From: Clostridia bacterium
GTDB lineage: Bacteria; Bacillota; Clostridia; Oscillospirales; Acutalibacteraceae
Assembly: GCA_017397845.1 (NCBI GenBank)
Contig: JAFQHU010000012.1
Location: 1-56,270, forward strand
Reading direction: 5' to 3'
DNA length: 56,270 nt
Shown here: positions 31,289-39,977 of the stretch, piece after piece
Layout: each line of letters begins with the position of its first letter
How positions within the stretch are numbered: the first letter of the stretch is position 1
Position numbers and translations under genes: made by a program
Notes under the pieces: generated by a model
Told to the model about the DNA's origin: nothing
Databases searched by the model: none
The model's input: the letters and a program-made list of their open reading frames with translations, nothing else

Positions 31289-33052
31289 TTATTCTCCTTT
31301 CTCTATGGCGCCGAATTTACATGCGGCGGCACATACACCGCAGCCGACGCATTGTGTGTTATCAATAAGTGAAAGAGCTTTTCCGTTTTCTCTTTTAACG
31401 AAAGAAAGAGCGGGGCAGCCTACATTCAGACAGGCTTTGCAGCCGATGCATTTGTCGGAATTAATTTTTACGGGAGCGGAGTGCTTCACGGTTTTAAGAA
31501 GAGCGCAGGGACGTCTGGAGATAATAAGGGAGGGGGCCTTCTTTGCAAGTTCTTCTTTGACAACTGCTTTGGTAGTTTCAATATCAAAGGGGTCAACCAC
31601 TCTGACGTTTTCTATTCCGACTGCTTTGGCGAGAGCTTCCAGGTTAACGGAAACTGTCGGGTCACCCTTGATGGTAAGACCGTTGGCAGGGTTGTTCTGG
31701 TGGCCTGTCATACCTGTTATTGAATTGTCTAAAACGATAACCGTAGAGAAGCCTTTATTGTAGGCGATGTCGATAATGCCCGTGATACCGGAGTGAATAA
31801 AGGTGGAGTCACCGATAACAGCCACACTCTTTTCGGCGGCCTTTTCGCCGCGGGCAAGATTATAACCGTGTAAACCGCTTACGGAGGCACCCATACATAC
31901 ACAGCTGTCCATCATTGAAAGGGGAGCCTGCGCACCGAGAGTGTAACAGCCGATGTCGCCGCTTACGTAAAGACCCATGCCCTTCAGTGCGTAATAAAGA
32001 CCTCTGTGGGGACAGCCTGCGCAAAGGACGGGGGGACGGGCGGGAATTTCATCTTCGAGAGCGATGAAATCCTTTTTTGTGTCTGTGAGTGCTGCTTCGA
32101 CGGTTTTGTGCGAAAATTCACCGAGAACAGAGAATTTATCTTTGCCCGTTACGCTGACACCGAGACGGATGCATTGGGTTTCGATGATGGGGTCGAGCTC
32201 TTCGATAACAATAACCCGGTCAACCTTTGATGCGAAATCGGTGATAAGAGTGGTGGGAAGAGGGTTTACCATACCTAATTTGAGATAGCTTGCCTTTTCT
32301 CCCATAGCCTCGTGTGCGTATGTATATGATGCACCCGAACATATAATACCCAATTCGGTGCTGTTCATTTCAACGGTGTTGATGCCCATTTCTACTGATT
32401 CTGTGTTAGCAAATTCGGTCATTTCATTGAGCCTTTTTTCCACTCTTTCGTGGGCAGGACGTGCCATGGCGGGCATCATAACACGGCTCATTACGTCTTT
32501 TTTGTATTCTTTCAGCGGGACATCCTTTCTGTCTCCGAGCTCTACGACAGAGCGTGCGTGGGAAACCCGTGTGGAAAGACGGAGAAGGAAGGGTGTACCG
32601 AAGCGTTCGGAAAGCTCATAGGCCATAACGGCAAAGTCACGGCATTCAGCTGAATCCGAGGGCTCCAGCATAGGTGTCTTTGAGGCGATGGCGTGATGGC
32701 GTGAATCCTGCTCATTCTGAGAGGAATGCATGCCGGGGTCATCGGCGACGGCACAGACCATACCGCCTGTGGCGCCGATATAGGAAGCGGTATAGAGGGG
32801 GTCGGCAGCCACATTGAGACCGACATGCTTCATGGCGCAGAAAGCTCTGGCTCCGCCCATGGATGCACCGAAGGCAACCTCAAAGGCTACCTTTTCGTTG
32901 GGTGCCCATTCGCTGTACATATCCTCGTATTTTGATGCAAATTCGGTGATTTCCGTGCTGGGCGTACCGGGATAGGAGGAAATTACGTTTACCCCTGCTT
33001 CCCATAAGCCTCTTGCCACGGCTTCGTTACCGAGCATAAGAACCTTGTTCAT
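31289..33052 (-). CDS. iorA: indolepyruvate ferredoxin oxidoreductase, alpha subunit
   Basis: 587 residues. The N-terminal POR domain begins LMLGNEAVARGLWEAGV; the thiamine diphosphate domain contains GDSTFIHSGITGIID (about 420-434); two ferredoxin motifs end the protein: CIGCKACLNVGCP and CVGCGVCAAACK. Cysteine spacing in the first is irregular (C-x2-C-x2-C-x4-C), as in known IorA. It catalyses oxidative decarboxylation of indolepyruvate, phenylpyruvate and hydroxyphenylpyruvate. The context of two PaaK ligases, an ACT sensor and a Na+ symporter points to fermentation of aromatic amino acids or their keto acids. Confidence 0.95.
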   Translation of the reverse strand: MNKVLMLGNEAVARGLWEAGVNVISSYPGTPSTEITEFASKYEDMYSEWAPNEKVAFEVAFGASMGGARAFCAMKHVGLNVAADPLYTASYIGATGGMVCAVADDPGMHSSQNEQDSRHHAIASKTPMLEPSDSAECRDFAVMAYELSERFGTPFLLRLSTRVSHARSVVELGDRKDVPLKEYKKDVMSRVMMPAMARPAHERVEKRLNEMTEFANTESVEMGINTVEMNSTELGIICSGASYTYAHEAMGEKASYLKLGMVNPLPTTLITDFASKVDRVIVIEELDPIIETQCIRLGVSVTGKDKFSVLGEFSHKTVEAALTDTKKDFIALEDEIPARPPVLCAGCPHRGLYYALKGMGLYVSGDIGCYTLGAQAPLSMMDSCVCMGASVSGLHGYNLARGEKAAEKSVAVIGDSTFIHSGITGIIDIAYNKGFSTVIVLDNSITGMTGHQNNPANGLTIKGDPTVSVNLEALAKAVGIENVRVVDPFDIETTKAVVKEELAKKAPSLIISRRPCALLKTVKHSAPVKINSDKCIGCKACLNVGCPALSFVKRENGKALSLIDNTQCVGCGVCAAACKFGAIEKGE

Positions 33053-33083
33053 TTTGAAACTCCTTTGTTATATAAATGCGGAA

Positions 33084-34403
33084 TTATTTATTCCTTAAAT
33101 CCAAAACTCTCTGTGCTTTACCCGTAAAGCGTTCGATGGTTTTCGGCTCAACAAGACTTACCTTGATTTCTATACCGAGGATGGCCTTGATTTTGTCGTG
33201 GATTTTTTTACGAAGCTTTTCCAGCTCGCCGTAAATTTCGAGAAGCGAAGCATCGATAAGCTCCACTCTTACTTCGAGAGTGTCGGAGTAACCTTCTCTT
33301 CTTACCACCAACTGATAATGGGGGCTGATGGAGTTGATGCCGATGAGGGCGGATTCTATCTGAGAGGGGAATACGTTTACGCCGCGGATTTTCAGCATAT
33401 CGTCGCTTCTGCCGATGATTTTGCTCATACGTGCGCTGGTTCTGCCGCACTGACAGGGCTCATAATTAATCTTTGTGATATCTCTCGTTCTGTAACGGAG
33501 GATGGGAAGTCCTCTCTTTGTGAGGTTGGTTACCACTAATTCGCCGGTTTCGCCCTTTTCGAGCACATCGCCTGTCTGCGAGTCGATGGTTTCGCACAGA
33601 AAATGGTCCTCGGCTATATGTAAGCCGTCACGGTAAATACATTCGCCCGACATACCGGGACCGTTAAGCTCACTCATGCCGTAATTGTCAGTGCAGAAAA
33701 AGCCGTTGCCCCAACTTTCCTCGATCTGCTGCCTCATTTCGGGGGTACAGCCCTCGCTGCCCAAAAGGCCGAGACGGAGTTTATAATTGTCCATGGGGAA
33801 ATCGATGCCTCTTTCTCTGGCACTTTCGGCCAAATAAAGAGCGTAGGAGGGGGTGGCGACGATGGTATCCGTGCCGAAATCTCTCATAAATTTGAGCTGC
33901 TTTTCCGTGTTGCCCGAAGATGTGGGAACTACCGTGGCACCGATTTTTTCGAGTCCGTAATGAAGACCCAAAGCACCGGTAAACATACCGTAGCCGAAGC
34001 AAATCTGCACCATGCTGTCCTCATTGGCACCGGCGGCATAGGCGACTCTTGCCACCTGCTCACTCCAATTTTCCATATCCTCTTTAGTATAAGCGACCAC
34101 CGTGGGATTGCCTGTGGTACCGGACGATGCGTGGACACGGACGATTTTTTTCATCGGTACGCTGAGCATACCGAAGGGATAGGTGTCACGAAGGTCGGTC
34201 TTTGTGGTATAGGGAATGTACTGAATGTCGGAAAGGCATTTGATTTTGTCGGCGGTGATGCCTGCCTTTTCGAAACGGTCATGGTAAAATTTCACGTTTT
34301 TATCGCAATAATCCACCAAAGCTTTGAGCCTTTCCAATTGCAAAGCCTCAAGCTCTTTGCGTGGCATACATTCCATTTCTTTGTTCCAGATCTGATTTTT
34401 CAT
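33084..34403 (-). CDS. phenylacetate-CoA ligase (PaaK-like), copy 2
   Basis: 439 residues. AMP-binding motif HASSGTTGNPTVVAYT (about 91-106, Asn where copy 1 has Lys), NYGMSELNGPGMSGECIY, RYRTRDITKI and GRSDDMLKIRGVNVFPSQIE. It is a paralogue of the 29388 gene, with the same fold and cofactor logic but many differences, so this is an old duplication or separate acquisition. Likely activates a different aryl acid. It lies 31 bp before iorA and 93 bp behind the symporter without a terminator between. Confidence 0.9.
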   Translation of the reverse strand: MKNQIWNKEMECMPRKELEALQLERLKALVDYCDKNVKFYHDRFEKAGITADKIKCLSDIQYIPYTTKTDLRDTYPFGMLSVPMKKIVRVHASSGTTGNPTVVAYTKEDMENWSEQVARVAYAAGANEDSMVQICFGYGMFTGALGLHYGLEKIGATVVPTSSGNTEKQLKFMRDFGTDTIVATPSYALYLAESARERGIDFPMDNYKLRLGLLGSEGCTPEMRQQIEESWGNGFFCTDNYGMSELNGPGMSGECIYRDGLHIAEDHFLCETIDSQTGDVLEKGETGELVVTNLTKRGLPILRYRTRDITKINYEPCQCGRTSARMSKIIGRSDDMLKIRGVNVFPSQIESALIGINSISPHYQLVVRREGYSDTLEVRVELIDASLLEIYGELEKLRKKIHDKIKAILGIEIKVSLVEPKTIERFTGKAQRVLDLRNK

Positions 34404-34496
34404 TTAAATATCCTTTCTTAACAGAAAAAAGAAAATTTACTGAATATTATACATAATTTCTTCAAAAAATATTTTCCGAAATAGAAATATAACTCT

Positions 34497-36020
34497 TTAA
34501 ATTGCTGCTTTTTCTTCTGTTTCATAAAATTTTTCGTTGACGGTACTGCTTTTGGCAGTCAAAGCGCTGACGGCAAGGCAGAGTATAAAGGATACTGACA
34601 TAGCCATACAGGCGAAATGCGCACCCATATCCTTCACCGCTCCGAACACGGGAAGAGAAATATCGGGGAGGAAAAGCTTACATATAACCGGGGGAAGAGC
34701 CACGGCAAAGCCGCCGATCATACCCGCCCAGGCACCCTTTGAATTAAGCTTTTTGCTGTAAAGAGAAATAAGATAGGGAGCGAGGAAGGAGCCGGAAATG
34801 ATGCCCCAAGAATAGCTCATCATATCTAAAATGGGAGTATGTCCGTTTGCTATGAAATAGGAAAGAGCCACGAAAATCAGGCATACGACTCTCGAAATGA
34901 GAGCGAGTCTTTCTTTGTCCTCTGTTTTATAAAGCTTTTCCTTTATAAAGTCCATGGTAAAGGTGGTGGAGGCGGTTATGGTGATGGAGGAAAGAGTGGA
35001 AACGGAGGCGGCGATAAGCAAAACGAGAATTACACCGATGAGAATTTGCGAGATATTGCTCATGGAAAGCATATTCGGGATGAGATAATCTGTTTTGCCT
35101 GCTCCTGTGCCGGGAATTTCGTCGAGAGAGGAGAAAAACAAACGTGAAAGAGTGCCGATGAAATATCCGCCGCCCGCCACGATAAAAGCGAAAAAGGTGG
35201 AAATGACCGTACCTCTTCTAACCTCTCTGTTGTCGCGTATGCCGTAATATTTATGTATCATCTGAGGCAGACCCCAAGTACCGAAGGAGGTCATGAGCAC
35301 TGTGGCCCACAAACCGATATGCTCACTGAAGCCAAGATTAAGAGCTTCGGTTTTTTCGGCTATGGCACTGAGTCCGTTGCTGAAACCGCCCACGGTTTCA
35401 CTTTTCATAACAGCGAAGATTAAAAGCACCACTCCGACGAGCATTACGGCTCCTTGGATAAAGTCGGCCTTGATGGCAGCGGCGTATCCGCCGGCTATTA
35501 CTATAATAACTGCCGCTATGGCGATTACTATCATACATATTTTTTCGTCAACTCCCAAAAGCACCGAGCATACGCTGGTAAGTCCCTTATAAACAGAGGC
35601 GGAATAGGGGATGAGGAAAAGGAAGATAACGGCGGTGCAAAAGGTTTTCATTCTCTTGCTGCCGAAACGCTTTTCGAAAAATTGGGGCATTGATTTTATG
35701 TGATGCTTACGGGTAAGGGAACGGGTTCTTTTCGCCAAAACAAGCCAGGCAAAAAGAGAGCCGATGACCGCATTTCCTATTCCGGGAAGAACCCCCCACA
35801 GTCCGTATTTCCACCCTGTACCGCCCGCATATCCGATAAACATAACGGCGGAAAAATATGCTGTACCGTAAGAAAAGGCGGAAAGCCATGCGCCTGCATT
35901 TCTGCCTCCGACGGTGAAATCAGCGATGCTTTTTGATTTTTTTGAGCTTAAAATGCTGACGGTTCCGATGAATATAATGTAAACGGCGACGGTCAGCCAA
36001 ATGATAAGTTTATTGTCCAT
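34497..36020 (-). CDS. sodium:solute symporter (SSS family)
   Basis: 507 residues with about 13 membrane helices. SSS landmarks include DFTVGGRNAGAWLSAFSYGTA (split here as DFTVGGRN at about 34-41 and SAFSYGTAYFSAVMFIGYAG), GIGNAVIGSLFAW, and the Na2-site region SVSTLSSITITASTTFTMDF (about 342-361). The substrate cannot be read; being first in the aryl-pyruvate operon, an aromatic acid, keto acid or amino acid is likely. It has AAGGAG nine bases before the ATG and the strong promoter at 36077-36105. Confidence 0.88.
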   Translation of the reverse strand: MDNKLIIWLTVAVYIIFIGTVSILSSKKSKSIADFTVGGRNAGAWLSAFSYGTAYFSAVMFIGYAGGTGWKYGLWGVLPGIGNAVIGSLFAWLVLAKRTRSLTRKHHIKSMPQFFEKRFGSKRMKTFCTAVIFLFLIPYSASVYKGLTSVCSVLLGVDEKICMIVIAIAAVIIVIAGGYAAAIKADFIQGAVMLVGVVLLIFAVMKSETVGGFSNGLSAIAEKTEALNLGFSEHIGLWATVLMTSFGTWGLPQMIHKYYGIRDNREVRRGTVISTFFAFIVAGGGYFIGTLSRLFFSSLDEIPGTGAGKTDYLIPNMLSMSNISQILIGVILVLLIAASVSTLSSITITASTTFTMDFIKEKLYKTEDKERLALISRVVCLIFVALSYFIANGHTPILDMMSYSWGIISGSFLAPYLISLYSKKLNSKGAWAGMIGGFAVALPPVICKLFLPDISLPVFGAVKDMGAHFACMAMSVSFILCLAVSALTAKSSTVNEKFYETEEKAAI

Positions 36021-36076
36021 TATGCTTTACTCCTTTTTAGTTTTAAAGCTTTAAAGCGAAAAACAAGAATGCAGCT

Positions 36077-36105
36077 ATTGTAGCACTTTAAAGAGTAAAA
36101 GTCAA
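36077..36105 (-). promoter_or_regulatory. strong sigma-A promoter of the symporter-ior-paaK operon
   Basis: Minus strand TTGACT (36105-36100), 17 bp, TACAAT (36082-36077). TTTAAAG units repeat in and after it (about 36038-36092), a possible operator. No other promoter or terminator is evident until the hairpin at 28881, consistent with one 7-kb transcript. Confidence 0.8.
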
Positions 36106-36173
36106 GAGCTTTAAATGAAAAAGCGGTGTACAGCCGCTTTTTTATTATGTAATCAAACGTGAGACGGACGTTT

Positions 36174-36373
36174 TTATTTTTTGTTATAAAGTTCGAGGAC
36201 TGTTTTATGCTTTTTCTTTGCTATGTTTTTATATTTACAGGCATTTTGCCTTCATTTCCTACATAAAAAAGTACAACGCCCTTGTTTTCTATAAGGTCAA
36301 TGAGCGTCTGCTTTAAATCGTATCTTATATCTGCGGCAGCATCAGGCTCCCCGAAAAAAGTACAGCTTTTCAT
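36174..36373 (-). pseudogene. decayed SLOG-domain (DUF1273-like) gene
   Basis: From the ATG at 36373 (GAGGAG upstream) 50 residues are readable: MKSCTFFGEPDAAADIRYDL, later TLIDLIENKGV and LFYVGNEGK, which match the start of small clostridial SLOG/nucleotide-binding proteins that begin CTFFGHRD. The frame then stops at 36221. In another frame AKKKHKTVLELYNKK (36221-36174) resembles the family's C-terminus. The middle, roughly 80-90 residues, is gone. An internal deletion with frameshift fits best. The interval 36021-36525 holds this remnant, the operon promoter and a hairpin (36119-36141, AAAAGCGG with CCGCTTTT). Confidence 0.7.
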
Positions 36374-36525
36374 AATATCTCCTCTCAGTAAAATGCTCGA
36401 ATTTTTGAGATTAATTGTTGCTTCGTATTGTAATATATATTTTGTAGAATGCCAATCATCAAAAGAGGATTTAAAATCACTGTTTTTATGCAGATGTTAT
36501 ATTAAAATTATAAGTGGTGATTGTA

Positions 36526-36753
36526 ATGAACAAAAAACATAAAGATAAATACATTATGCTTGGTCTTAATATTGCATATTACAGAAAACTCAACGGATTT
36601 ACTCAGGAAAAGTTGGCTGAAAAGCTCGATATGGACAGAACAACCATAAGCAAAATTGAATTAGCAACCTGCGGAGTATCTTTGGATGTGATTTTTGAAA
36701 TCGCCGATTTATTTGAAATACCTGTTGAAAAGCTGTTTTTCTTCAGAGATTGA
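36526..36753 (+). CDS. XRE-family helix-turn-helix regulator
   Basis: 75 residues from ATG 36526; a GTG at 36514 is an alternative. It is a single HTH_3 domain: LGLNIAYYRKLNGFTQEKLAE (about 12-32, motif quoted in part), DRTTISKIE recognition helix, and VIFEIADLFEIPVEKLF. No partner gene is adjacent, so its targets are unknown. It ends with a strong terminator at 36797. Confidence 0.85.
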   Translation: MNKKHKDKYIMLGLNIAYYRKLNGFTQEKLAEKLDMDRTTISKIELATCGVSLDVIFEIADLFEIPVEKLFFFRD

Positions 36754-36796
36754 TTTTATCTGTAAAGGCTCCCATCAATATAATATGTATGGTACA

Positions 36797-36835
36797 ACAT
36801 CTCTTTGTTTGTGAAATGCAAAGAGATGTTTTTTT
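36797..36835 (+). terminator. rho-independent terminator
   Basis: ACATCTCTTTG (36797-36807) pairs with CAAAGAGATGT (36819-36829), then seven T residues. Confidence 0.92.
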
Positions 36836-36855
36836 CATTCTTGAACCACCCCGTC

Positions 36856-36888
36856 ATTCTGCATTTTACATTTTGCATTCTGCATTTA
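36856..36888. repeat. TGCATT-rich short repeat, MITE-end-like
   Basis: ATTCTGCATT recurs twice around TTACATTTTGCATT. Similar units bound the candidate MITE at 23083-23334. It may be a fragment or solo end of that family. Confidence 0.45.
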
Positions 36889-36937
36889 TTTAGACACTTT
36901 CACCAAAGAATAATATACAAAATTAGTTAATAATCCG

Positions 36938-36966
36938 TTGCTTTTTTGGTTATTTTGTGATAAAAT
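36938..36966 (+). promoter_or_regulatory. probable promoter of the EF-G-like gene
   Basis: TTGCTT (36938-36943), 17 bp, TAAAAT (36961-36966). The TTG start follows 87 bp later, leaving a leader with a small palindromic stretch but no recognised riboswitch. Confidence 0.55.
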
Positions 36967-37053
36967 GATTACTGTTATCGTCGGAACGGACTTCGGCGAA
37001 GCAAATTTTGGAGACCGTATGAAAGAAAAATGAGGTCTTAGGAGGTTTTGGAA

Positions 37054-39123
37054 TTGAAATCCTATTCAGTAAACAACATCAGAAACATTGCCATTGCAGG
37101 TCATACAGGTAAAGGTAAAACAGCGCTTTCGGAAGCAATGTTTTATGTTGCAGGTATAACAGACAGATTAGGCCGTGTGGCAGACGGCAACACAATCATG
37201 GACTATGACGCAGAAGAGAAAAAGAGAAAGTGCTCCATTTCTTCCGCTACAGCCTCCTTTGAATGGAGAGATACAAAAATCAATGTTCTTGACGCACCGG
37301 GTAAATTTGACTTTGCCGGCGGTATGGCTGAGGCAATGAGAGCTGCCGACTGTGCTCTTATCGTTACCTCCGCAGGTTCAGGCATTGACGTCGGTTTGGA
37401 AAAGGCCATCAAGGCAGCAGACCGCAGAAATATCGCAAAATTCTTTGCTATTACAAAGGTTGACTCTGAAAACAGAGACTTTTATAAAACCTTTGAAGCT
37501 CTCAAAGAGGAGCTCGGCAATAAGCTTTGCCCTGTCGTCGTACCTTATATGAACGGCCCCGTGTGCGAAGCCTTTGTTAATCTTTGCTCAAACAAAGCAT
37601 TCAAATATCCGAACGGCAGACCCGTCGAAATCGAAATCCCCTCTGATGATAATATCATCGCTATGAGAGCTGCTCTCGAAGAGGCAGTTGCCACCGTCGA
37701 TGAAGAGCTTATGGAAAAATTCTTTGAGGGCGAACCTCTTACAAAGGAAGAAATCATCCGCGGTCTTACCCAAGGTGTTGAATCCGGCGAAATTTGGCCC
37801 GTATATGCCTGCTCGGCTACCAAGGTAGACGGCTGTGACATGCTTATGGATGCCATCGTTTACTCCGCTCCCTCACCCGACAAGGCAAAGCCCGAAACAG
37901 CCACAGACGGAAACGGCGACCTCATCGAAGTAAAGGCAGACCCCGCAGGTCCTCTTGCAGCACTTTGCTTCAAAACAGTTGCTGACCCCTTCGTGGGCAA
38001 AATGTCCTTTGTAAAGGTTCTTTCAGGTAAAATAACTCCCGATACTCCCGCCTATAATGCGAGAACGGGCGAAACCGAAAGAATGGGTAAGCTTGTAACA
38101 GTAAAGGGTATCAAGCAGGAGGATACCAATGAAATTCCCTGCGGTGATATCGGTGTTATCACCAAACTTTCCGGTCTGGCCACAGGTGACACTCTCTGCT
38201 CAGCAAAGAATATCATTAATCTCGAAGGTGTAGATTTCCCTGCCGCTTCTCTTTCCATGGCTGTTGTCGTAAAGAAAAAGGGCGAAGAGGACAAGGTTGC
38301 CTCAGGTCTTCGTAAAATTATCGCAGAAGATCCCACGATCACCTTCGAATCAAACGAAGAAACCAAAGAAATGGTTGTTTCCGGTCTCGGTGAACAGCAT
38401 CTTGATATAGTTGTTTCGAAGCTTAAGAGCAAATACGGCGTAGAAATCGACCTCAAACTTCCCAAGGTAGCTTACAGAGAAACCATCCGTAAGAGCTGTC
38501 AGGTACAGGGTCGCCATAAGAAGCAGTCAGGCGGTTCAGGTCAGTTCGGTGATGTATGGGTACGCTTCGAGCCCCATGACGGTGACGAGCTTATTTTCGA
38601 AACAGAGGTTGTCGGCGGCTCAGTTCCCAAAAACTTCTTCCCCGCAGTCGAAAAAGGCTTCCAGGAAGCTATTCTCAAAGGACCTCTCGCAGGTTATCCC
38701 GTTGTAGGTCTCAAGGCTGTGCTTTATGACGGTTCTTACCATCCCGTTGACTCCAACGAAATGGCATTTAAAACAGCCGCTAAAATCGCTTATAAAAACG
38801 GTATGGCTCAGGCAAGTCCCGTTATTTTGGAGCCTATCGGTGAATTAAAGGTATATATGCCCGATGCTAACCTCGGTGACATTATGGGTGACATCACCAA
38901 ACGCCGCGGCCGTGTTCTCGGTATGGGTGCCGCTGACGAGCCCAAAATGCAGGAGCTCGTTGCCGAAGTACCTATGGCAGAAATGGGCGACTTCTCTACG
39001 ACTCTGCGCTCGGTAACAGCAGGCAGAGGCTACTTCACTCTTACCTTCGCACGCTATGAGGACGCCCCCGTTCCCGTGGCACAGAAGGTTATCGAGGAAG
39101 CAAAGAAGGATATGGAAGAATAA
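37054..39123 (+). CDS. EF-G-like translational GTPase (paralogue of FusA)
   Basis: 689 residues from a TTG start at 37054, eight bases after GGAGG (37041-37045); another TTG at 37048 is too close to the site. G-domain motifs are altered from canonical EF-G: G1 AGHTGKGKT instead of AHIDAGKTT, G3 LDAPGKFDF instead of DTPGHVDF, G4 TKVD. The catalytic His of the G3 PGH motif is Lys here. Domains II-V follow (GSGQFGDVWVRFEP in domain IV). This is the EF-G-like group found beside true EF-G in many Firmicutes, with unsettled function, possibly ribosome recycling or stress. Own promoter and terminator. Confidence 0.88.
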   Translation: MKSYSVNNIRNIAIAGHTGKGKTALSEAMFYVAGITDRLGRVADGNTIMDYDAEEKKRKCSISSATASFEWRDTKINVLDAPGKFDFAGGMAEAMRAADCALIVTSAGSGIDVGLEKAIKAADRRNIAKFFAITKVDSENRDFYKTFEALKEELGNKLCPVVVPYMNGPVCEAFVNLCSNKAFKYPNGRPVEIEIPSDDNIIAMRAALEEAVATVDEELMEKFFEGEPLTKEEIIRGLTQGVESGEIWPVYACSATKVDGCDMLMDAIVYSAPSPDKAKPETATDGNGDLIEVKADPAGPLAALCFKTVADPFVGKMSFVKVLSGKITPDTPAYNARTGETERMGKLVTVKGIKQEDTNEIPCGDIGVITKLSGLATGDTLCSAKNIINLEGVDFPAASLSMAVVVKKKGEEDKVASGLRKIIAEDPTITFESNEETKEMVVSGLGEQHLDIVVSKLKSKYGVEIDLKLPKVAYRETIRKSCQVQGRHKKQSGGSGQFGDVWVRFEPHDGDELIFETEVVGGSVPKNFFPAVEKGFQEAILKGPLAGYPVVGLKAVLYDGSYHPVDSNEMAFKTAAKIAYKNGMAQASPVILEPIGELKVYMPDANLGDIMGDITKRRGRVLGMGAADEPKMQELVAEVPMAEMGDFSTTLRSVTAGRGYFTLTFARYEDAPVPVAQKVIEEAKKDMEE

Positions 39124-39149
39124 CCCTAATACCTCATTTATAAATTCCA

Positions 39150-39196
39150 AACCGGAAACGGACAGAGAGAAATCTCTGTCTGTTTTCGGTTTTTAC
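39150..39196 (+). terminator. long terminator hairpin after the EF-G-like gene
   Basis: AACCGGAAACGGACAGAGA (39150-39168) pairs, with mismatches, with TCTCTGTCTGTTTTCGGTT (39173-39191), then TTTT. Confidence 0.85.
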
Positions 39197-39349
39197 GCAA
39201 AAGTTTTCCACACCGAAAGGTTTTCAACAAAATTTTTTCGGTTCTTTTCTGTTTATTATTATAATTTTCTTTATCTTTATATTTACATTCTGATTTTCTT
39301 TACCTGCAAATGTAACAATTCTTACAATTGGATGCAAATGCATAAAAAA

Positions 39350-39387
39350 GAAAGGAACGAAAGTGAATTTTCCACATCGTTCCTTTC
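39350..39387. terminator. bidirectional terminator before the DUF6291 gene end
   Basis: GAAAGGAACGA (39350-39360) pairs perfectly with TCGTTCCTTTC (39377-39387). A six-A run on the left and T-run on the right allow termination of transcripts from both strands. Confidence 0.75.
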
Positions 39388-39395
39388 AGTTTTTT

Positions 39396-39668
39396 TCAGT
39401 TTTCCACACTCTGATTTTTAAACTTTTCCCATTTCTTTTTAGCCGCTTCTGATCTTCTGAAGCATACTTCATCGTAATGGGCACTGTTTCTGTCGAGAAA
39501 ACGTCTTATTTGCATAAAACAGTTTTCAAGCATTCTGTCATTAAAATCGGGAAGCACACCGTTCATATCGTATTCAAAAGCGGCTTTGATAAGCTTTCCG
39601 ATCTCTTCGTCGGTCAGAAGCAGGAACATATCATAAAAATCGTAATGCAAAAGTACTGCCTTACGCAT
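39396..39668 (-). CDS. DUF6291-like protein
   Basis: 90 residues with LLHYDFYDMFLLLTDEEIGK (about 6-25) and ALDRN-like FLDRNSAHYDEVCFRRSEAA near the C-terminus, the pattern of the DUF6291 family often found in prophages and mobile elements of Firmicutes (frequently fused to or beside replication functions). Here it stands alone with ribosome site AGGAGG. No function can be assigned; it may be a leftover of an integrated element. Confidence 0.65.
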   Translation of the reverse strand: MRKAVLLHYDFYDMFLLLTDEEIGKLIKAAFEYDMNGVLPDFNDRMLENCFMQIRRFLDRNSAHYDEVCFRRSEAAKKKWEKFKNQSVEN

Positions 39669-39924
39669 AAAATTCCTCCTCTAAAAAGTAAAATCGGACA
39701 GCACAAATTCTCTTGCGGAAAGAATTTTTTATCTGTCATAATTCAAGTTTAGATGAGAATTTCACAGTTGTCAAGTGCTGAAAAAAATAAAAATTTATTT
39801 TGCATAAACTGATATCTTTTTTGCGTAAAGTGTGCAAAAAAGGTGACTTTTGGATATATTATAAAGGGGAAGATCCGTTGAGGCGGCTGATGACTGCCGT
39901 TCAGTGACAAAGTCACCGACGATG

Positions 39925-39953
39925 TTGACAGTGGTTAAAATTAAGGGTATACT
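39925..39953 (+). promoter_or_regulatory. consensus promoter of the copper ATPase gene
   Basis: TTGACA (39925-39930), 17 bp, TATACT (39948-39953). The ATG is 25 bp downstream, with AAGGAG between. GTGAC-AAA-GTCAC (39904-39916) just upstream of the -35 is a possible operator. No CopY or CsoR gene is adjacent. Confidence 0.85.
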
Positions 39954-39977
39954 TATTGATATAAAAGGAGTGATTTT

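Noticed and set aside
36282..36542. 86-codon plus-strand frame before the XRE gene
   Set aside because: Antisense to the SLOG remnant, which has recognisable family motifs and a ribosome site.
39925..39960. CsoR or CopY operator in the copA promoter
   Set aside because: Only a half-site-like GGGTATAC is present; no full consensus can be shown.
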